Positions 35,097-44,626 are shown, counted from the stretch's first letter. The stretch: 64,000 bases of DNA from Natronococcus sp. AD-5 (GCF_030734285.1 NZ_CP132295.1:372001-436000), one strand, 5' to 3'. The notes: generated from the letters alone by a model not told the origin. Numbers and translations are program-made.

Positions 35097-35612
35097 TCAC
35101 TCGTCGACACCTCGTTGTTTGAAGTTCTCGGCATCGTCGCGCAACAGCGTAGCCGTTTTGCTGCCGATCCGCCGGGTGTTTTCGCGCAGTCGCGCGACCG
35201 CTTTGTCGACTTTACTCGGTTGCGATGCAGCCTCCCCGTCGTCGGGTCGCCACGCGATGCAGAGGTTTCCGCCGAGGATCCCGAACAGCATCCCGACGAG
35301 TAACCCGCCGAGCGACCCGAACAGCGAGAGGACCGACAGGACGACGCCAACGACGCCAATCATGTCGGAGTACTTCGGCCGGTACAGCGCGAACACGCCC
35401 GTCACGAAGACGAACACGCCGAACATCGCGCCGATGGCGAGAAAGCCCGTCATCTCTCCGCCGATGAAGATGATGTCGGGCAAGATCTGCATCGGCACCC
35501 AGGTGATGAGGATCCCGGCTAGGCACAGCAGGATACCGCCCAGGAAGGGACGCTGGAGACGCCAGTCGTTGAACCGTTCCCGTCGACTCCCGGGACTATT
35601 TTCGGTGGCCAT
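35097..35612 (-). CDS. DUF6114-family membrane protein
   Basis: 171 aa. Four membrane segments: RPFLGGILLCLAGILITWVP, IIFIGGEMTGFLAIGAMFGV, VFVFVTGVFALYRPKYSDMI, GVVLSVLSLFGSLGGLLVGM, then a charged cytoplasmic tail (about 128-171). The pattern RPFxGGxLLxLAGxxI matches DUF6114, known mostly from actinobacteria and haloarchaea. It starts 6 bp after the DUF6230 gene, the same pairing remembered from actinobacteria. Function unknown. Confidence 0.78.
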   Translation of the reverse strand: MATENSPGSRRERFNDWRLQRPFLGGILLCLAGILITWVPMQILPDIIFIGGEMTGFLAIGAMFGVFVFVTGVFALYRPKYSDMIGVVGVVLSVLSLFGSLGGLLVGMLFGILGGNLCIAWRPDDGEAASQPSKVDKAVARLRENTRRIGSKTATLLRDDAENFKQRGVDE

Positions 35613-35618
35613 CGGTGA

Positions 35619-36257
35619 TCACTTCTTGTCCTCGTCCTCGCCCTCGCCTTCGCCCTCGTAGTGCACGTTGACGTCGAGACCGGGAAGGGTGATCTCGTTA
35701 GAGGCGAGGTACACCATGTCGATCTCCGCGTTTTGCTGTTCCATGGCGGGTCCTTCTCCCTTGATATCGGTCAGATACCCCTCTTCGGGCTCGGCGTTCT
35801 CACCGGCCGTCTGCTGGAACTGCTCGTTCGGATCGTCGCTCTGCTGGGCGTTGATGACCTGTCCGTTGAATGACGCTTCCTCCGCTTCCTGCCCGGTCAT
35901 CTTGAGGTACTGTTGGTCGGCCTCGACGGTCTCGTCGGCGGTGAACTCGATCACCATGGAGCCGCTGAGCCCGGGCAGTGTGTCGACGGGCTGTTCTCTC
36001 GTCAGCGTCATTCCTTCGAGTTCGACATCTCGCTGTTCGACGACGACGACCGGCGTCGCGCCCTCGTCGCTTTCCCCAACGCCGGGATAGAGGAGGAACT
36101 CCTGGGCTGTGATCTCGTCGGCTTCGACGGTGAAGCCGCCGGCACCGGCGAGCGGTGCGGCGTACGCGGTTCCCGACGACACGACGATGAGGCCGACCAA
36201 CGCGACGACCAAAAACGATGCACCGGTTCCCGTCAATAGTCGCTTTAAATTATACAT
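35619..36257 (-). CDS. DUF6230-family exported protein
   Basis: 212 aa. N-terminal membrane segment/signal (LTGTGASFLVVALVGLIVVS, then SGTAYAAPLAG), a beta-rich middle (GGFTVEADEITAQEFLLYPG, MTLTREQPVDTLPGLSGSMV) and an acidic tail (EGEGEGEDEDKK). The organisation matches DUF6230. A GGGGAG ribosome-binding site lies 9 nt before the ATG, unusual in this mostly leaderless window. First gene of a four-gene operon (DUF6230, DUF6114, repeat protein, membrane protein), so the products probably form one envelope complex. Confidence 0.75.
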   Translation of the reverse strand: MYNLKRLLTGTGASFLVVALVGLIVVSSGTAYAAPLAGAGGFTVEADEITAQEFLLYPGVGESDEGATPVVVVEQRDVELEGMTLTREQPVDTLPGLSGSMVIEFTADETVEADQQYLKMTGQEAEEASFNGQVINAQQSDDPNEQFQQTAGENAEPEEGYLTDIKGEGPAMEQQNAEIDMVYLASNEITLPGLDVNVHYEGEGEGEDEDKK

Positions 36258-36600
36258 CTTACTCTCCCCTGTCGATGACTATGTTCACGTTTTCTAACTT
36301 ATTCGATCGTGACTTTCTAGCTTCGATCACGTGGCCGCGGAATAACTGGTATCTTTGGTGTGACACAGGACAACAGTTACTACAATTCCACATTATCTTT
36401 CCTCCTTGAATACGGGTGGTTTTTTATACAACTCGATAGGAATTGGTTTTTATCTGATACGATCGGTCCGCACGGCACCTTGATTTTTCGGCGAGGTATC
36501 GATCTGCAACGGTACGATTCGTCGTCCGTGACTGACTAAATATAAAGCGTCGTGGAAACGCGGGAGAACGACTATCAGCTAGAACCGAGCGTGTCGGAGC
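36258..36600. other. Divergent promoter region
   Basis: 343 bp between the DUF6230 operon and a methyltransferase gene. AT-rich at 36290-36440. TATA AAATATAAAG at 36538-36547 serves the methyltransferase; GAATAAG at about 36300 on the minus strand may serve DUF6230. No gene. Confidence 0.5.
36538..36547 (+). promoter_or_regulatory. TATA element of the methyltransferase gene
   Basis: AAATATAAAG, giving a transcript start near 36570 and a leader of about 30 nt before ATG 36601. Confidence 0.5.
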
Positions 36601-37452
36601 ATGCAACTGAAGTCGTTCGGCAATGAGGAGATCGTCGACTTCTACAACGACACCGCGTGGGAGTACCGCTTCTTCTGGAGCGACGTCAACCTCCACTACG
36701 GGTTCTACGACGACGAACACACGACCCATCCGGAGGCCATGGCGAACTCGAATAAGGTCTACGCCGAGAAACTCGACGTCGACGAGACGGACACGGTCTT
36801 AGACATCGGTACCGGACGCGGCGGGTTCCCGACCCACGTCGCGGCCGAGTACGACGCCGACGTCCACGGAATCGACATCGACCCCCTTCACGTAGCAGAG
36901 GCGAAGGAAAACGCGCGCAAACGCGGCGTTTCGAAGTCCACCGAGTTCGACGTCGGCGACTACCACGAGATACCGTATCCCGACGAGACGTTCGACGCGG
37001 TCTCCGGGATCGAAACGGTCTGTCACTCCGACCGGAAAGACCGCGTACTCGAGGAGATCCGTCGCGTCCTCAAACCCGGCGGCCGACTCATGATCGCCGA
37101 TGGCTACATGAGTCGGACCGACCTGACGGATCCGGAAGCGGAGAAGATGCGAACAGTCCTCGACGGCTGGGCCGTCCCGGAGCTCGCCCACGTTAGCGCG
37201 TTTCGGGAAACGCTCGAGGAACTCGGGTTTGCGAACGTGACGTTCGACGATCACTACGATCGAATCGCTCCGTCCTCCCGTCGCCAGTGGTGGCTCTCGC
37301 TCGGCGTCACGCCCCTTCTCAAGATCGCGTCCGCGCTCGGGATCAAGAACGAGTCGTCGGTCGACCAGGGGATAACGCTCTACCACCAGCGCGACATCAT
37401 CGAGCGCGGGATCGCCGTTCACGGCGATTTCACCGCCGAACTCCCGGCGTGA
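36601..37452 (+). CDS. SAM-dependent methyltransferase (tocopherol/sterol C-methyltransferase-like)
   Basis: 283 aa class I methyltransferase. N-terminal substrate segment (IVDFYNDTAWEYRFFWSDVN, LHYGFYDDEHTTH) typical of the gamma-tocopherol/sterol/SAM-cyclase-like group; motif I VLDIGTGRGGFPTHVA (about 65-80); GIDIDPLHVAEAKENA; SGIETVCHSDRKDRVLEEIR; LKPGGRLMIADGYMS. A lipid or quinone substrate is likely. Followed 151 bp on by an HTH-10 regulator. Confidence 0.85.
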   Translation: MQLKSFGNEEIVDFYNDTAWEYRFFWSDVNLHYGFYDDEHTTHPEAMANSNKVYAEKLDVDETDTVLDIGTGRGGFPTHVAAEYDADVHGIDIDPLHVAEAKENARKRGVSKSTEFDVGDYHEIPYPDETFDAVSGIETVCHSDRKDRVLEEIRRVLKPGGRLMIADGYMSRTDLTDPEAEKMRTVLDGWAVPELAHVSAFRETLEELGFANVTFDDHYDRIAPSSRRQWWLSLGVTPLLKIASALGIKNESSVDQGITLYHQRDIIERGIAVHGDFTAELPA

Positions 37453-37603
37453 GGGCGGCGATACGAGCGACGACGGCATCGGCGTCGGGCGAAGCGTTGC
37501 CGTCCCCGGTTCGAGCGGGCGTATCAGTTTTCCGTTCGCCCCTCGAAACGGCAGTGATAAACGTTAGCAAGAAGTACTCTCACAACGAGAGGACCCTCGT
37601 GAG

Positions 37604-38254
37604 ATGAGATACGCAAAGTGTATTATTATTCCCGACGACAACGGATTGCATCCGGTCGATCGGCAGATTGCGGATCATCCCGACGTGCGGCGGGAACTCC
37701 TGCACAACGTCAACCTGCTCGCCGACGAGACGATCGTCACGCTCTATGAACTCTCGGGCGATAGAGACACGCTCGAGGTGATCCTGGACGAATCGCCGAT
37801 GGTCCGCAAGTACCACCTCTCGGGGGTCGACAACGAGATTCACGCGTACATCCACCTCGAGGCCTACGAACGCCTCGTCCAGCTGTTGAGCGTGATCCGG
37901 AAGTTCGAGTTCATCTTCGATACGCCCCTCGAGTACACGCGGCGAGGCGGGCTCCGCGTGACGGTGATCGGCGACGTCGGGAGCTTCCAGAAGGCCCTGC
38001 CGGACATTCCTGACGGGATTCGACTCAAACTCCTCAAGACGGGTACCTACGAGCCGAACACGGATCGCCTGTTCTCCCAGCTCACCAAGCGACAACAGGA
38101 GATCCTCCAGACCGCCGTCGATCTGGGGTACTACGACGTTCCTCGACAGGTGACTCACAAAGAAATCGGAAAGGAACTCGGCTGTACCGGCGGAACGGTC
38201 GGCGGCCACCTGCGAAAGATCGAGGCGACGATTCTCGCGCAGATCGTTCCGTAA
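37604..38254 (+). CDS. HTH-10 (Bat-type) transcriptional regulator
   Basis: 216 aa. N-terminal sensor domain MRYAKCIIIPDDNGLHPVDR, ending in a C-terminal HTH-10: LTKRQQEILQTAVDLGYYDV, RQVTHKEIGKELGCTGGTVG, HLRKIEATIL. It stands beside the SDR, acyl-CoA synthetase and SCP2 genes and may control the lipid island; this is a positional inference. Confidence 0.9.
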   Translation: MRYAKCIIIPDDNGLHPVDRQIADHPDVRRELLHNVNLLADETIVTLYELSGDRDTLEVILDESPMVRKYHLSGVDNEIHAYIHLEAYERLVQLLSVIRKFEFIFDTPLEYTRRGGLRVTVIGDVGSFQKALPDIPDGIRLKLLKTGTYEPNTDRLFSQLTKRQQEILQTAVDLGYYDVPRQVTHKEIGKELGCTGGTVGGHLRKIEATILAQIVP

Positions 38255-38270
38255 CGAACCGATCGTTACG

Positions 38271-39047
38271 TTAGAAGCTGAAGAGATCGACTCCGCCGGT
38301 GACGCCGACGACCTGGCCTGTGACGTAGTTGGCCTGCTCGGAACAGAGGTACGCGATCAGGTTCGCGACGTCCGCTTCCCGCCCTAGCCGTCGCATCGGC
38401 GTGGCCTTGGCGATCCGGGCGAAGTGTTCGTCGACCTGCTCTAGCTGCTCGACCGGCAGGTCCGCGAGCGCTCCGACGACGATACTCGGCGTGACGACGT
38501 TGCTCGTGACGCCGTGCTGGGCTCCCTCGAGGGCGATCGTCTTGCCGAACCCGATCAGGGCCGCCTTCGTCGCGCTGTACGACAGCTGTCCGAAGCCGCC
38601 CTGCCAGCCGGCCACCGACGACATGTTGACGATCCGCCCCCACCCGCGTTCTTTCATGCCGGGGTAGACCGCGCGGGTGACGTTGTAGGTTCCCGTCAGG
38701 TTGACCTGCACGTCGCGATCCCAGATCTCGTCGTCGAAGTCTTCGACCTTGTCGCGAGCGTCGACCAGTCCGGCGTTATTGATCAGGATGTCGATACCGT
38801 CGACGTCCTCCTCAATGGCCGACACCGTCGCCGCGACCGCGTCGCGATCGGTCAGATCGCACTCGACGGCGTGGGCCGTCCCTCCCGCGTCTTCGACGTC
38901 GCCGACGACCGTCTCCGCGGCGTCGACGTCGACGTCCAGCGCGACGATCTCGGCACCCTCCTCGGCGAGCGTCTCGCAGTCGACGCTTCCGATACGACCG
39001 CCCGCCCCCGTGACGAGCGCGGTCTTGTCGTCCAGTCCGAAGTCCAT
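38271..39047 (-). CDS. SDR, 3-oxoacyl-CoA/ACP reductase type
   Basis: 258 aa from MDFGLDDKTALVTGAGGRIG. Cofactor motif TGAGGRIG, DVDVDAAETVVGDVEDAGGT, INNAGLVDARD, catalytic MSSVAGWQGGFGQLSYSATK (Ser, YxxxK), C-terminal YVTGQVVGVTGGVDL. Divergent from the acyl-CoA synthetase gene; the short shared promoter suggests joint control. Likely reduces or oxidises a hydroxyacyl-CoA in the same pathway. Confidence 0.92.
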   Translation of the reverse strand: MDFGLDDKTALVTGAGGRIGSVDCETLAEEGAEIVALDVDVDAAETVVGDVEDAGGTAHAVECDLTDRDAVAATVSAIEEDVDGIDILINNAGLVDARDKVEDFDDEIWDRDVQVNLTGTYNVTRAVYPGMKERGWGRIVNMSSVAGWQGGFGQLSYSATKAALIGFGKTIALEGAQHGVTSNVVTPSIVVGALADLPVEQLEQVDEHFARIAKATPMRRLGREADVANLIAYLCSEQANYVTGQVVGVTGGVDLFSF

Positions 39048-39232
39048 ACCTCGAGAGCGAACGGCGACGACGAAGGAAATTGCTCGCCGGATCGCAGGTC
39101 GTTTATTACGGGCTCTGCGACCGCTCGCGGCCCGACGGGCGCGTTCCCGCGCACGGGGCGCCGCGCGTCTCTTCAACTCCCGCGTATCCCAGTGAGTACG
39201 CTTTAGCGAATCAGTAGTGGTAGTGCGAATGA

Positions 39233-40924
39233 ATGTCAAACGAGACACTCTGGACGGCGGAATACGAACGGTTCGGCATTCCGGAGACGCTCGAGCCGTA
39301 CCCCGACGAACCGGTCCACCACTTCCTCTACGACGCCGCGGACGAACACCCCGATCGGGGGATCGTCCAGCAGGGTCGGCGGTTCACCTATCCCGACCTC
39401 CGCGAGGACGTCGACCGCCTCGCGACGGCGCTGCGCGAGCGCGGCGTCGAGAAGGGAAGTCGGGTCGCGACGATCCTGCCGACCTCGGTCCAGTTCGTCG
39501 TCGCCACGAACGCCGTCTCGCGGGCCGGCGGCGTCCACATTCCCAACGACTTCCTCGACGCCGAGGACGATCTGGTCTACCGCCTCGAGCAGGGCGAACC
39601 GGAGGTGCTGATCGGCCACGACGAACACCGGGACCTGCTGCTCTCGCTGCGGGAGGAACTGGACCTCGATCGCGTGATTCTGACGTCGCTCGCCGATTAC
39701 TCGGACGACCCGCCCGAGCGCGAGGAGCTCGACGGCGTCGAGTGGCTCGCGGACATCATCGCCGAGACGGAGCCCGATCCACCGGACGTCTCGTTCGACG
39801 TCGAGTCCGACGTCCACACGCTGCTGTTCACGGGCGGGACGACCGGTCTGCCGAAGGGGTGTCTGCTGACTCACCGGAACCTCGTCGCGAACGCGCTGCA
39901 GGGCGTCGCCGCGCAGTCGCAGATGGCCCAGATGATGCGCGGCAGCGAGGCCGCGGTGATGGCGCTGCCGATGTACCACGCCTACGGCTACTCCATCGCG
40001 CACAGCCTGCTCGAACTCGCGCTCGACGTGCTGATCGTGTCCGACGCCCGCGACACGGGCCATATGAGCGACCTCGTCCGGCGGTACGAACCGCTGATCG
40101 TGCTCGGCGTTCCGACGCAGTTCATGGAACTGGTCAACGAGGAGTTCTCGTCCGAAGTCATCGGCATCTCCGGCTCGGCGCCCCTCGCGACGGAGACGAA
40201 AGAACGGTTCGAACGCGAGGCCGGCGGCGTCTCTCAGGGATACGGCCTCTCGGAGATGTCGCCGATCACCCACTTCAACGTCCGCGGACTTCGCGAACTC
40301 CTCCTGGGGTCGGGGTCCGACGATGACGACGGACTGGACCACCCCACCGTCGGGGTCCCGGTCCCCGACACGGACGTCAAACTCCGCGACGTCGACACCG
40401 GCGAGGAGATTCCGCTCGAGCGCGCCGCCGAGGAGGGCCTCGAGGGCGAGATGCTGGTGAACGGCCCGCAGCGAATGAAGGGCTATCTGGATCGGGAGAA
40501 AGAGCCCTTCGACGAGGAGGGGTACGTCGAGACCGGCGACGTCGCGAAGGTCGATTCGCAGGGGCGGTTCTACGTCGTCGACCGAGTTAAGAACATGATC
40601 AACGTCTCGGGGCTGAAGGTCTACTCGGAGGAGGTCGACGAGGTCCTGTTCGGCCTCGAGGGGGTCAAACGCCCCGCCACGATCGGCGTCCCCGATCCGG
40701 AGCGGCCGGGTAGCGAGCGCGTACGGATCTTCATCGAGCGAGAGTCCGACGCGGGCGTCGAACCGACCGAGGAGGACGTGATCGACCACCTCGAGGGGAA
40801 GGTACCGAAACACGCGATGCCCTCCGAAGTGACGTTCGTGAAGTCGATTCCCCTAACCGACGTGGGGAAGACGGACAAGAAGGCGCTCGAGGAGCGCGCG
40901 ACGGTCAGCGCGGACGCCAGTTGA
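39233..40924 (+). CDS. AMP-forming acyl-CoA synthetase
   Basis: 563 aa ANL-family adenylating enzyme. P-loop LLFTGGTTGLPKGCLLTHRN, A5 region GYGLSEMSPITHFN, A7 YVETGDVAKVDSQGRFYVVD, A8 RVKNMINVSGLKVYSEEVDE, C-terminal LTDVGKTDKKAL with the adenylation lysine. It activates a carboxylic acid to the CoA thioester. First plus-strand gene of the lipid island (SCP2, acyl-CoA dehydrogenase follow). Chain-length preference cannot be read. Confidence 0.93.
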   Translation: MSNETLWTAEYERFGIPETLEPYPDEPVHHFLYDAADEHPDRGIVQQGRRFTYPDLREDVDRLATALRERGVEKGSRVATILPTSVQFVVATNAVSRAGGVHIPNDFLDAEDDLVYRLEQGEPEVLIGHDEHRDLLLSLREELDLDRVILTSLADYSDDPPEREELDGVEWLADIIAETEPDPPDVSFDVESDVHTLLFTGGTTGLPKGCLLTHRNLVANALQGVAAQSQMAQMMRGSEAAVMALPMYHAYGYSIAHSLLELALDVLIVSDARDTGHMSDLVRRYEPLIVLGVPTQFMELVNEEFSSEVIGISGSAPLATETKERFEREAGGVSQGYGLSEMSPITHFNVRGLRELLLGSGSDDDDGLDHPTVGVPVPDTDVKLRDVDTGEEIPLERAAEEGLEGEMLVNGPQRMKGYLDREKEPFDEEGYVETGDVAKVDSQGRFYVVDRVKNMINVSGLKVYSEEVDEVLFGLEGVKRPATIGVPDPERPGSERVRIFIERESDAGVEPTEEDVIDHLEGKVPKHAMPSEVTFVKSIPLTDVGKTDKKALEERATVSADAS

Positions 40925-41075
40925 ATCGACCGCCTCGCGCGCAGTTTTCCGTCGGACGGATTCGAAATCCGATACCCGTTTATTGCCGTTGTCTCGGACA
41001 GCGCTCTCTGCGATCCGGTAGCGGCGATTCTCGGCGCGCGCCGAAGGTGTCGGTTCCCCGACCGTCGCGGGTTCG

Positions 41076-41084
41076 AATATAAAG
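41076..41084 (+). promoter_or_regulatory. TATA element of the SCP2/ACAD operon
   Basis: AATATAAAG in the 251-bp gap 40925-41175, giving a leader of about 65 nt before ATG 41176. It suggests the SCP2 gene starts a new transcript. Confidence 0.45.
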
Positions 41085-41175
41085 CTCCGCGTATTCCACG
41101 GATCAAACTGTTCGCCGTGTACGCCCTCTCCTCTCGTAGCGGGAGTCACCCTCCGGGTGCCCCGTATCGATACCC

Positions 41176-41748
41176 ATGACAGACGACGAACTCATCCGAG
41201 AGATCGAGGAATCGCTCGCGAAATCCGACGACGAACTCGAAGACGACCTGCCGGACCTGCTCGACGAGATGGAGGGTCGCACCGAGGAACTCGTCCGCGA
41301 ATACCCCGAGACGTTCGGTCGCGTGGTCCAGCGCATGGAGACGATGGACATCGCGTCGTTCGTCTCCGACAACCCCGAGACGGCCGACCAGTTCCAGGAA
41401 CTGCTGTGGGCCGGCATGAACGTCCTCGTCGAGAGCTCGCCCGACGTGCGAGAGAGCATCGACGACGACATCACCGTCAACTTCGAAGCCGACGACTGCC
41501 CGATGGAGGGCCACCTCGAGGTCGACCAGGAGGAGCAGACGATGCGCGGCGGATCGGGACAGCTCGACGACGCGATGCTCGAGATCACCGGCCCGGCGGA
41601 CACGCTGGTCGGTCTCATCGTCGGCAGCGTCGACCCGATCCAGGGCTTCATGCAGCAGAAGTACGAGATGGACGGACCGGTCCACAAGGGGACCCGACTC
41701 GCGCCGATCATGAACTCGCTGTCCGAGAAGGTCCCCGCGGAGTCGTAG
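41176..41748 (+). CDS. SCP2 sterol-carrier domain protein
   Basis: 190 aa. N-terminal acidic helix region (1-60), then an SCP2 lipid-binding fold: SPDVRESIDDDITVNFEADD, GHLEVDQEEQTMRGGSGQLD, LEITGPADTLVGLIVGSVDP, KYEMDGPVHKGTRLAPIMNS. SCP2 domains bind acyl-CoAs, fatty acids or sterols and hand them to enzymes. It ends 1 bp before the acyl-CoA dehydrogenase start, so the two are co-translated and probably interact. Confidence 0.85.
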   Translation: MTDDELIREIEESLAKSDDELEDDLPDLLDEMEGRTEELVREYPETFGRVVQRMETMDIASFVSDNPETADQFQELLWAGMNVLVESSPDVRESIDDDITVNFEADDCPMEGHLEVDQEEQTMRGGSGQLDDAMLEITGPADTLVGLIVGSVDPIQGFMQQKYEMDGPVHKGTRLAPIMNSLSEKVPAES

Positions 41749-41749
41749 G

Positions 41750-42955
41750 ATGCGCCTGACCGACGACCAGACGGCGTTTCGCGACGATCTCCGAGGGTAC
41801 CTCGAGTCCGAGATTGAACCGATCGTCGACGAAGAGGATCGCAACGGGCCGATGGCGCGCGACGACCTGGTCGGCTACCTCGACGACTTACAAGAACTCG
41901 GAATCGGCTTCACTCCGGATACCGTTCACCGGTACTTCGGCGACGTCTGGCGGTTCGTCATCGCCTCGGAGGAGATCAGCCGTGTGTGGCCGAGTCTGAA
42001 CGTCGCCCTGCAGATGTCGTTCCCGGCGCTGTTCGTCCGGTTCGCCGCCGACGAGACGCAGCAGGCGATGCTGCCGAAACTCGAGGAGAACCGCTGTATC
42101 GGCTGCCTCGCGGTAACCGAGCCGGAAGGGGGCTCCGACACGGCCCACCCGAACACCGTCGCCAGAAAGGACGGCGAGGAGTTCGTCCTCAACGGCGAGA
42201 AGGTCTGGGTCGGCAACGCACAGATCGCCGACGTCGCGCTCGTCATCGCCCGCGACGCGTCCGAGGGCGTACAGGACATGTTCCTCGTCGATCGCGCGAA
42301 CGCCTCCTTCGAGACCGAGGAGATGAACAAGCTGGGCTGGAAGGGCGTTCCGAACGGCCGCATGATCTTCGACGACGTCCGGATCCCGGTCGAGAACCGG
42401 TTCTCGACCATCTTCGGCGACGCCATCGCCGACGGCCACGACATCTCCGAAATCGTGCCGTTCCCCCAGAGCGTCAGCCAGCTCTTCTTCGAGCACAAGC
42501 CGCTCAACGTCATGTTCTCGTTCATGCGAACGGGGATGGCCTTCATGGCCGTTGGGATCATGCAGGCCGCGTTCGACGACGCGCTGGCCTACGCCCAGGA
42601 GCGGGAGACCTTCGGCGACCCGATCGGTCAACACCAGCTGGTCCAGGAGAAACTCTACGACGTCCGGGCGTCGATTGAGGCTTCGCGGGGACTCTCGCGA
42701 AGCGCGGCGGAAGCGCTCGTCGACGGCGACCCCGACGCGCGGCTGCTCTCGTCGCTCGCGAAGGGGTACGCCTGCGAGCGCTCGATCGAGGCGACCAGCG
42801 ACGCGCTCCAGGTGCTCGGCGCCGCGGGGCTCGACCTCGAGAACCGCATGGAACGCTACTACCGCGACGCGCGGGTGATGACGATCCCGGACGGGACGAC
42901 CGAGATCCAGAAGCTCATCGTCGGGAAGGAACTGACCGGCATGAGCGCCTACTGA
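41750..42955 (+). CDS. Acyl-CoA dehydrogenase
   Basis: 401 aa, full-length ACAD. ACAD signatures CLAVTEPEGGSDTAHPNTVA (FAD/substrate), LNGEKVWVGNAQIADVALVI, YAQERETFGDPIGQHQLVQE and C-terminal MERYYRDARVMTIPDGTTEI. A catalytic Glu is plausible in the last motif. It introduces the alpha-beta double bond in an acyl-CoA. Co-translated with the SCP2 gene, which may present the substrate. Confidence 0.93.
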   Translation: MRLTDDQTAFRDDLRGYLESEIEPIVDEEDRNGPMARDDLVGYLDDLQELGIGFTPDTVHRYFGDVWRFVIASEEISRVWPSLNVALQMSFPALFVRFAADETQQAMLPKLEENRCIGCLAVTEPEGGSDTAHPNTVARKDGEEFVLNGEKVWVGNAQIADVALVIARDASEGVQDMFLVDRANASFETEEMNKLGWKGVPNGRMIFDDVRIPVENRFSTIFGDAIADGHDISEIVPFPQSVSQLFFEHKPLNVMFSFMRTGMAFMAVGIMQAAFDDALAYAQERETFGDPIGQHQLVQEKLYDVRASIEASRGLSRSAAEALVDGDPDARLLSSLAKGYACERSIEATSDALQVLGAAGLDLENRMERYYRDARVMTIPDGTTEIQKLIVGKELTGMSAY

Positions 42956-43132
42956 TCCGTCGGCTCGCTTGAGACGAGTTTCCCCCTCGCGGACGGCCGT
43001 CGACGTGACGCGCGCAAAACGCGGTGGTATCGCGGCGCGCTCTCCGAATTACGACTTCGTCGTAATAAATAGCCGCGAATACGCGAAACAACACTGAGGC
43101 ACGTCACCGATGAACGATGCAGGTGATCGATC

Positions 43133-43756
43133 ATGGCGGATCCCGATCCCAGCACCACTACCGACGGCAGTTCCAGCACCGACGCCGACGAGTCACCGTT
43201 CCGCGCCGCAGTGACACCCCTCTTCGAAAAAGTCGTCGCCCTCGAGGTCGACGCCCGGGAGATCGAAGCCGCCCTCGCGGGGGGGCTCGCCGGCGGATTC
43301 CAGGCGGCGTTGGTGCTCCAGTTACACGATACCGACGCCATCAGACGGGTCGGTGCGATCTTCGGCGCGCCGACGCTCGACGGCGGGTGGATCACGATGC
43401 TCGCGCTGGGCGCGCTGTTCGCGTTGCCGTTTAGCGCGTTCGTCTCGAGTTCGATCGACTCGTTCGTCCAGAAGGTGATGATGCTCTCGAGTCGTAACGA
43501 CTACCTCCGGAAACTCCTCGTGCCGCTGCTCCAGCGGTCCGCGCTCACGACGACCACCCTCGGCCTCGGCAACGGGTACGGCATCGCCGTGGGCGTGCTC
43601 TTTTCCCTGTTCCTGATGCCGGCGTGGCTAACGTTCGCGATGGGCGTTCCGATGCCCGTCCCGAACGTTACGGGCGATGGCCTCTTCGGTATCCTTCCGT
43701 GGACGCTGTACGGCGGTACGCTCGGACTGGTGTACGGGCTGATCCTCGAGTACTGA
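43133..43756 (+). CDS. Membrane protein of unknown function
   Basis: 207 aa. A polar Ser/Thr/Asp N-terminus (1-35), an amphipathic stretch (VVALEVDAREIEAALAGGLA), then about four membrane segments (WITMLALGALFALPFSAFVS, NGYGIAVGVLFSLFLMPAWL, LPWTLYGGTLGLVYGLILEY). AGGTGAT 10 nt upstream of the ATG may serve as ribosome-binding site. No family recognised. It stands alone between the ACAD gene and the SCP2-like genes. Confidence 0.7.
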   Translation: MADPDPSTTTDGSSSTDADESPFRAAVTPLFEKVVALEVDAREIEAALAGGLAGGFQAALVLQLHDTDAIRRVGAIFGAPTLDGGWITMLALGALFALPFSAFVSSSIDSFVQKVMMLSSRNDYLRKLLVPLLQRSALTTTTLGLGNGYGIAVGVLFSLFLMPAWLTFAMGVPMPVPNVTGDGLFGILPWTLYGGTLGLVYGLILEY

Positions 43757-43897
43757 CGAGTCCTTTTTCGCTCGAGAGTGCGCGAAAATTTTTCGCGAAC
43801 GAGTCGTCCCGTCGGCGGTGACTTATCTCGAGCGATTACGGTCGAAAACGCCGACGGGCGGAACCGCCGGCCGGAAGCCAGTCCTCGGGAGAGGGAC

Positions 43898-44626
43898 TCA
43901 GAAGATAAACCGGGACTCGACGTCGGCGGAGATTTCCGCCAGGTCGACCGCCGCGTCGGAGTACTGGAGGATCTTCTGCATGTCGCCGTCGAGTTCGAGC
44001 TCGCCGGACATGAGCATGTTGATGACGTCTCCTTCGCCGCGGACGAGTTTCGTCCACTTCTCGTACTCGCCGGCGAGACGGAACCCGTACTCCCGCTCGT
44101 CGAGGTCGGTGATCGTGTCCACCGCTCGACAGTCGCCGTCGTAGAGGTCCAGGTACGCGTAGATCGTGCCGTCGTCGGCCATGTTTTCCTCGAGTTGCGT
44201 GATCAGGTCGTCGATGAGGTCGGGCAGTTCGGCCCGGAGTTCCGGCCAGATTCGATCGGGGAGCTCCGCCATCGTCGTCCCCTGGATCTCCTCGGTGACC
44301 CGTTCCTCGAGCGATCCCTCGCGGGCTTCGACGCTCTCCCGGACCGCCGGCGGGGCGTCTTCGAGGAGGTCCTCGATCCGGTCGTCGGAACGCGCCGAGA
44401 GTTCGTCGTCGATTGCGTCGGCGATCTCCGACGGGAGGTCGGTCATCGTGGTGGTTTCGATCGGGACGTCTTCGATCTGGAAGATGAACGAGCCGTCGAA
44501 GTCGACGCCCCAGCCTGCCGAGCTCTCGCCGTACTCGTCGCTCTCGTTGATCGCCGCTCGATACTCCTCGAGCCACGGTTGGGTCGGGAAGTACTGTTCG
44601 ATCGGTCGGAGTTGGTGCGTACTCAT
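43898..44626 (-). CDS. SCP2-like sterol-carrier family protein, paralogue A
   Basis: 242 aa. N-terminal signature FPTQPWLEEYRAAINESDEY, then WGVDFDGSFIFQIEDVPIE; an acidic helical insert (80-165); C-terminal TIYAYLDLYDGDCRAVDTIT, GFRLAGEYEKWTKLVRGEGD, LMSGELELDGDMQKILQYSD. The C-terminal block matches the SCP2-type core (GELELDG...ILQY). Two paralogues follow on the other strand. Binding of lipids is inferred from the fold. Confidence 0.75.
   Translation of the reverse strand: MSTHQLRPIEQYFPTQPWLEEYRAAINESDEYGESSAGWGVDFDGSFIFQIEDVPIETTTMTDLPSEIADAIDDELSARSDDRIEDLLEDAPPAVRESVEAREGSLEERVTEEIQGTTMAELPDRIWPELRAELPDLIDDLITQLEENMADDGTIYAYLDLYDGDCRAVDTITDLDEREYGFRLAGEYEKWTKLVRGEGDVINMLMSGELELDGDMQKILQYSDAAVDLAEISADVESRFIF

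Noticed and set aside
39217-40326. 369-aa plus frame and 525-aa minus frame over the acyl-CoA synthetase
   Set aside because: Shadows of a high-GC gene; only the frame from 39233 has ANL motifs.
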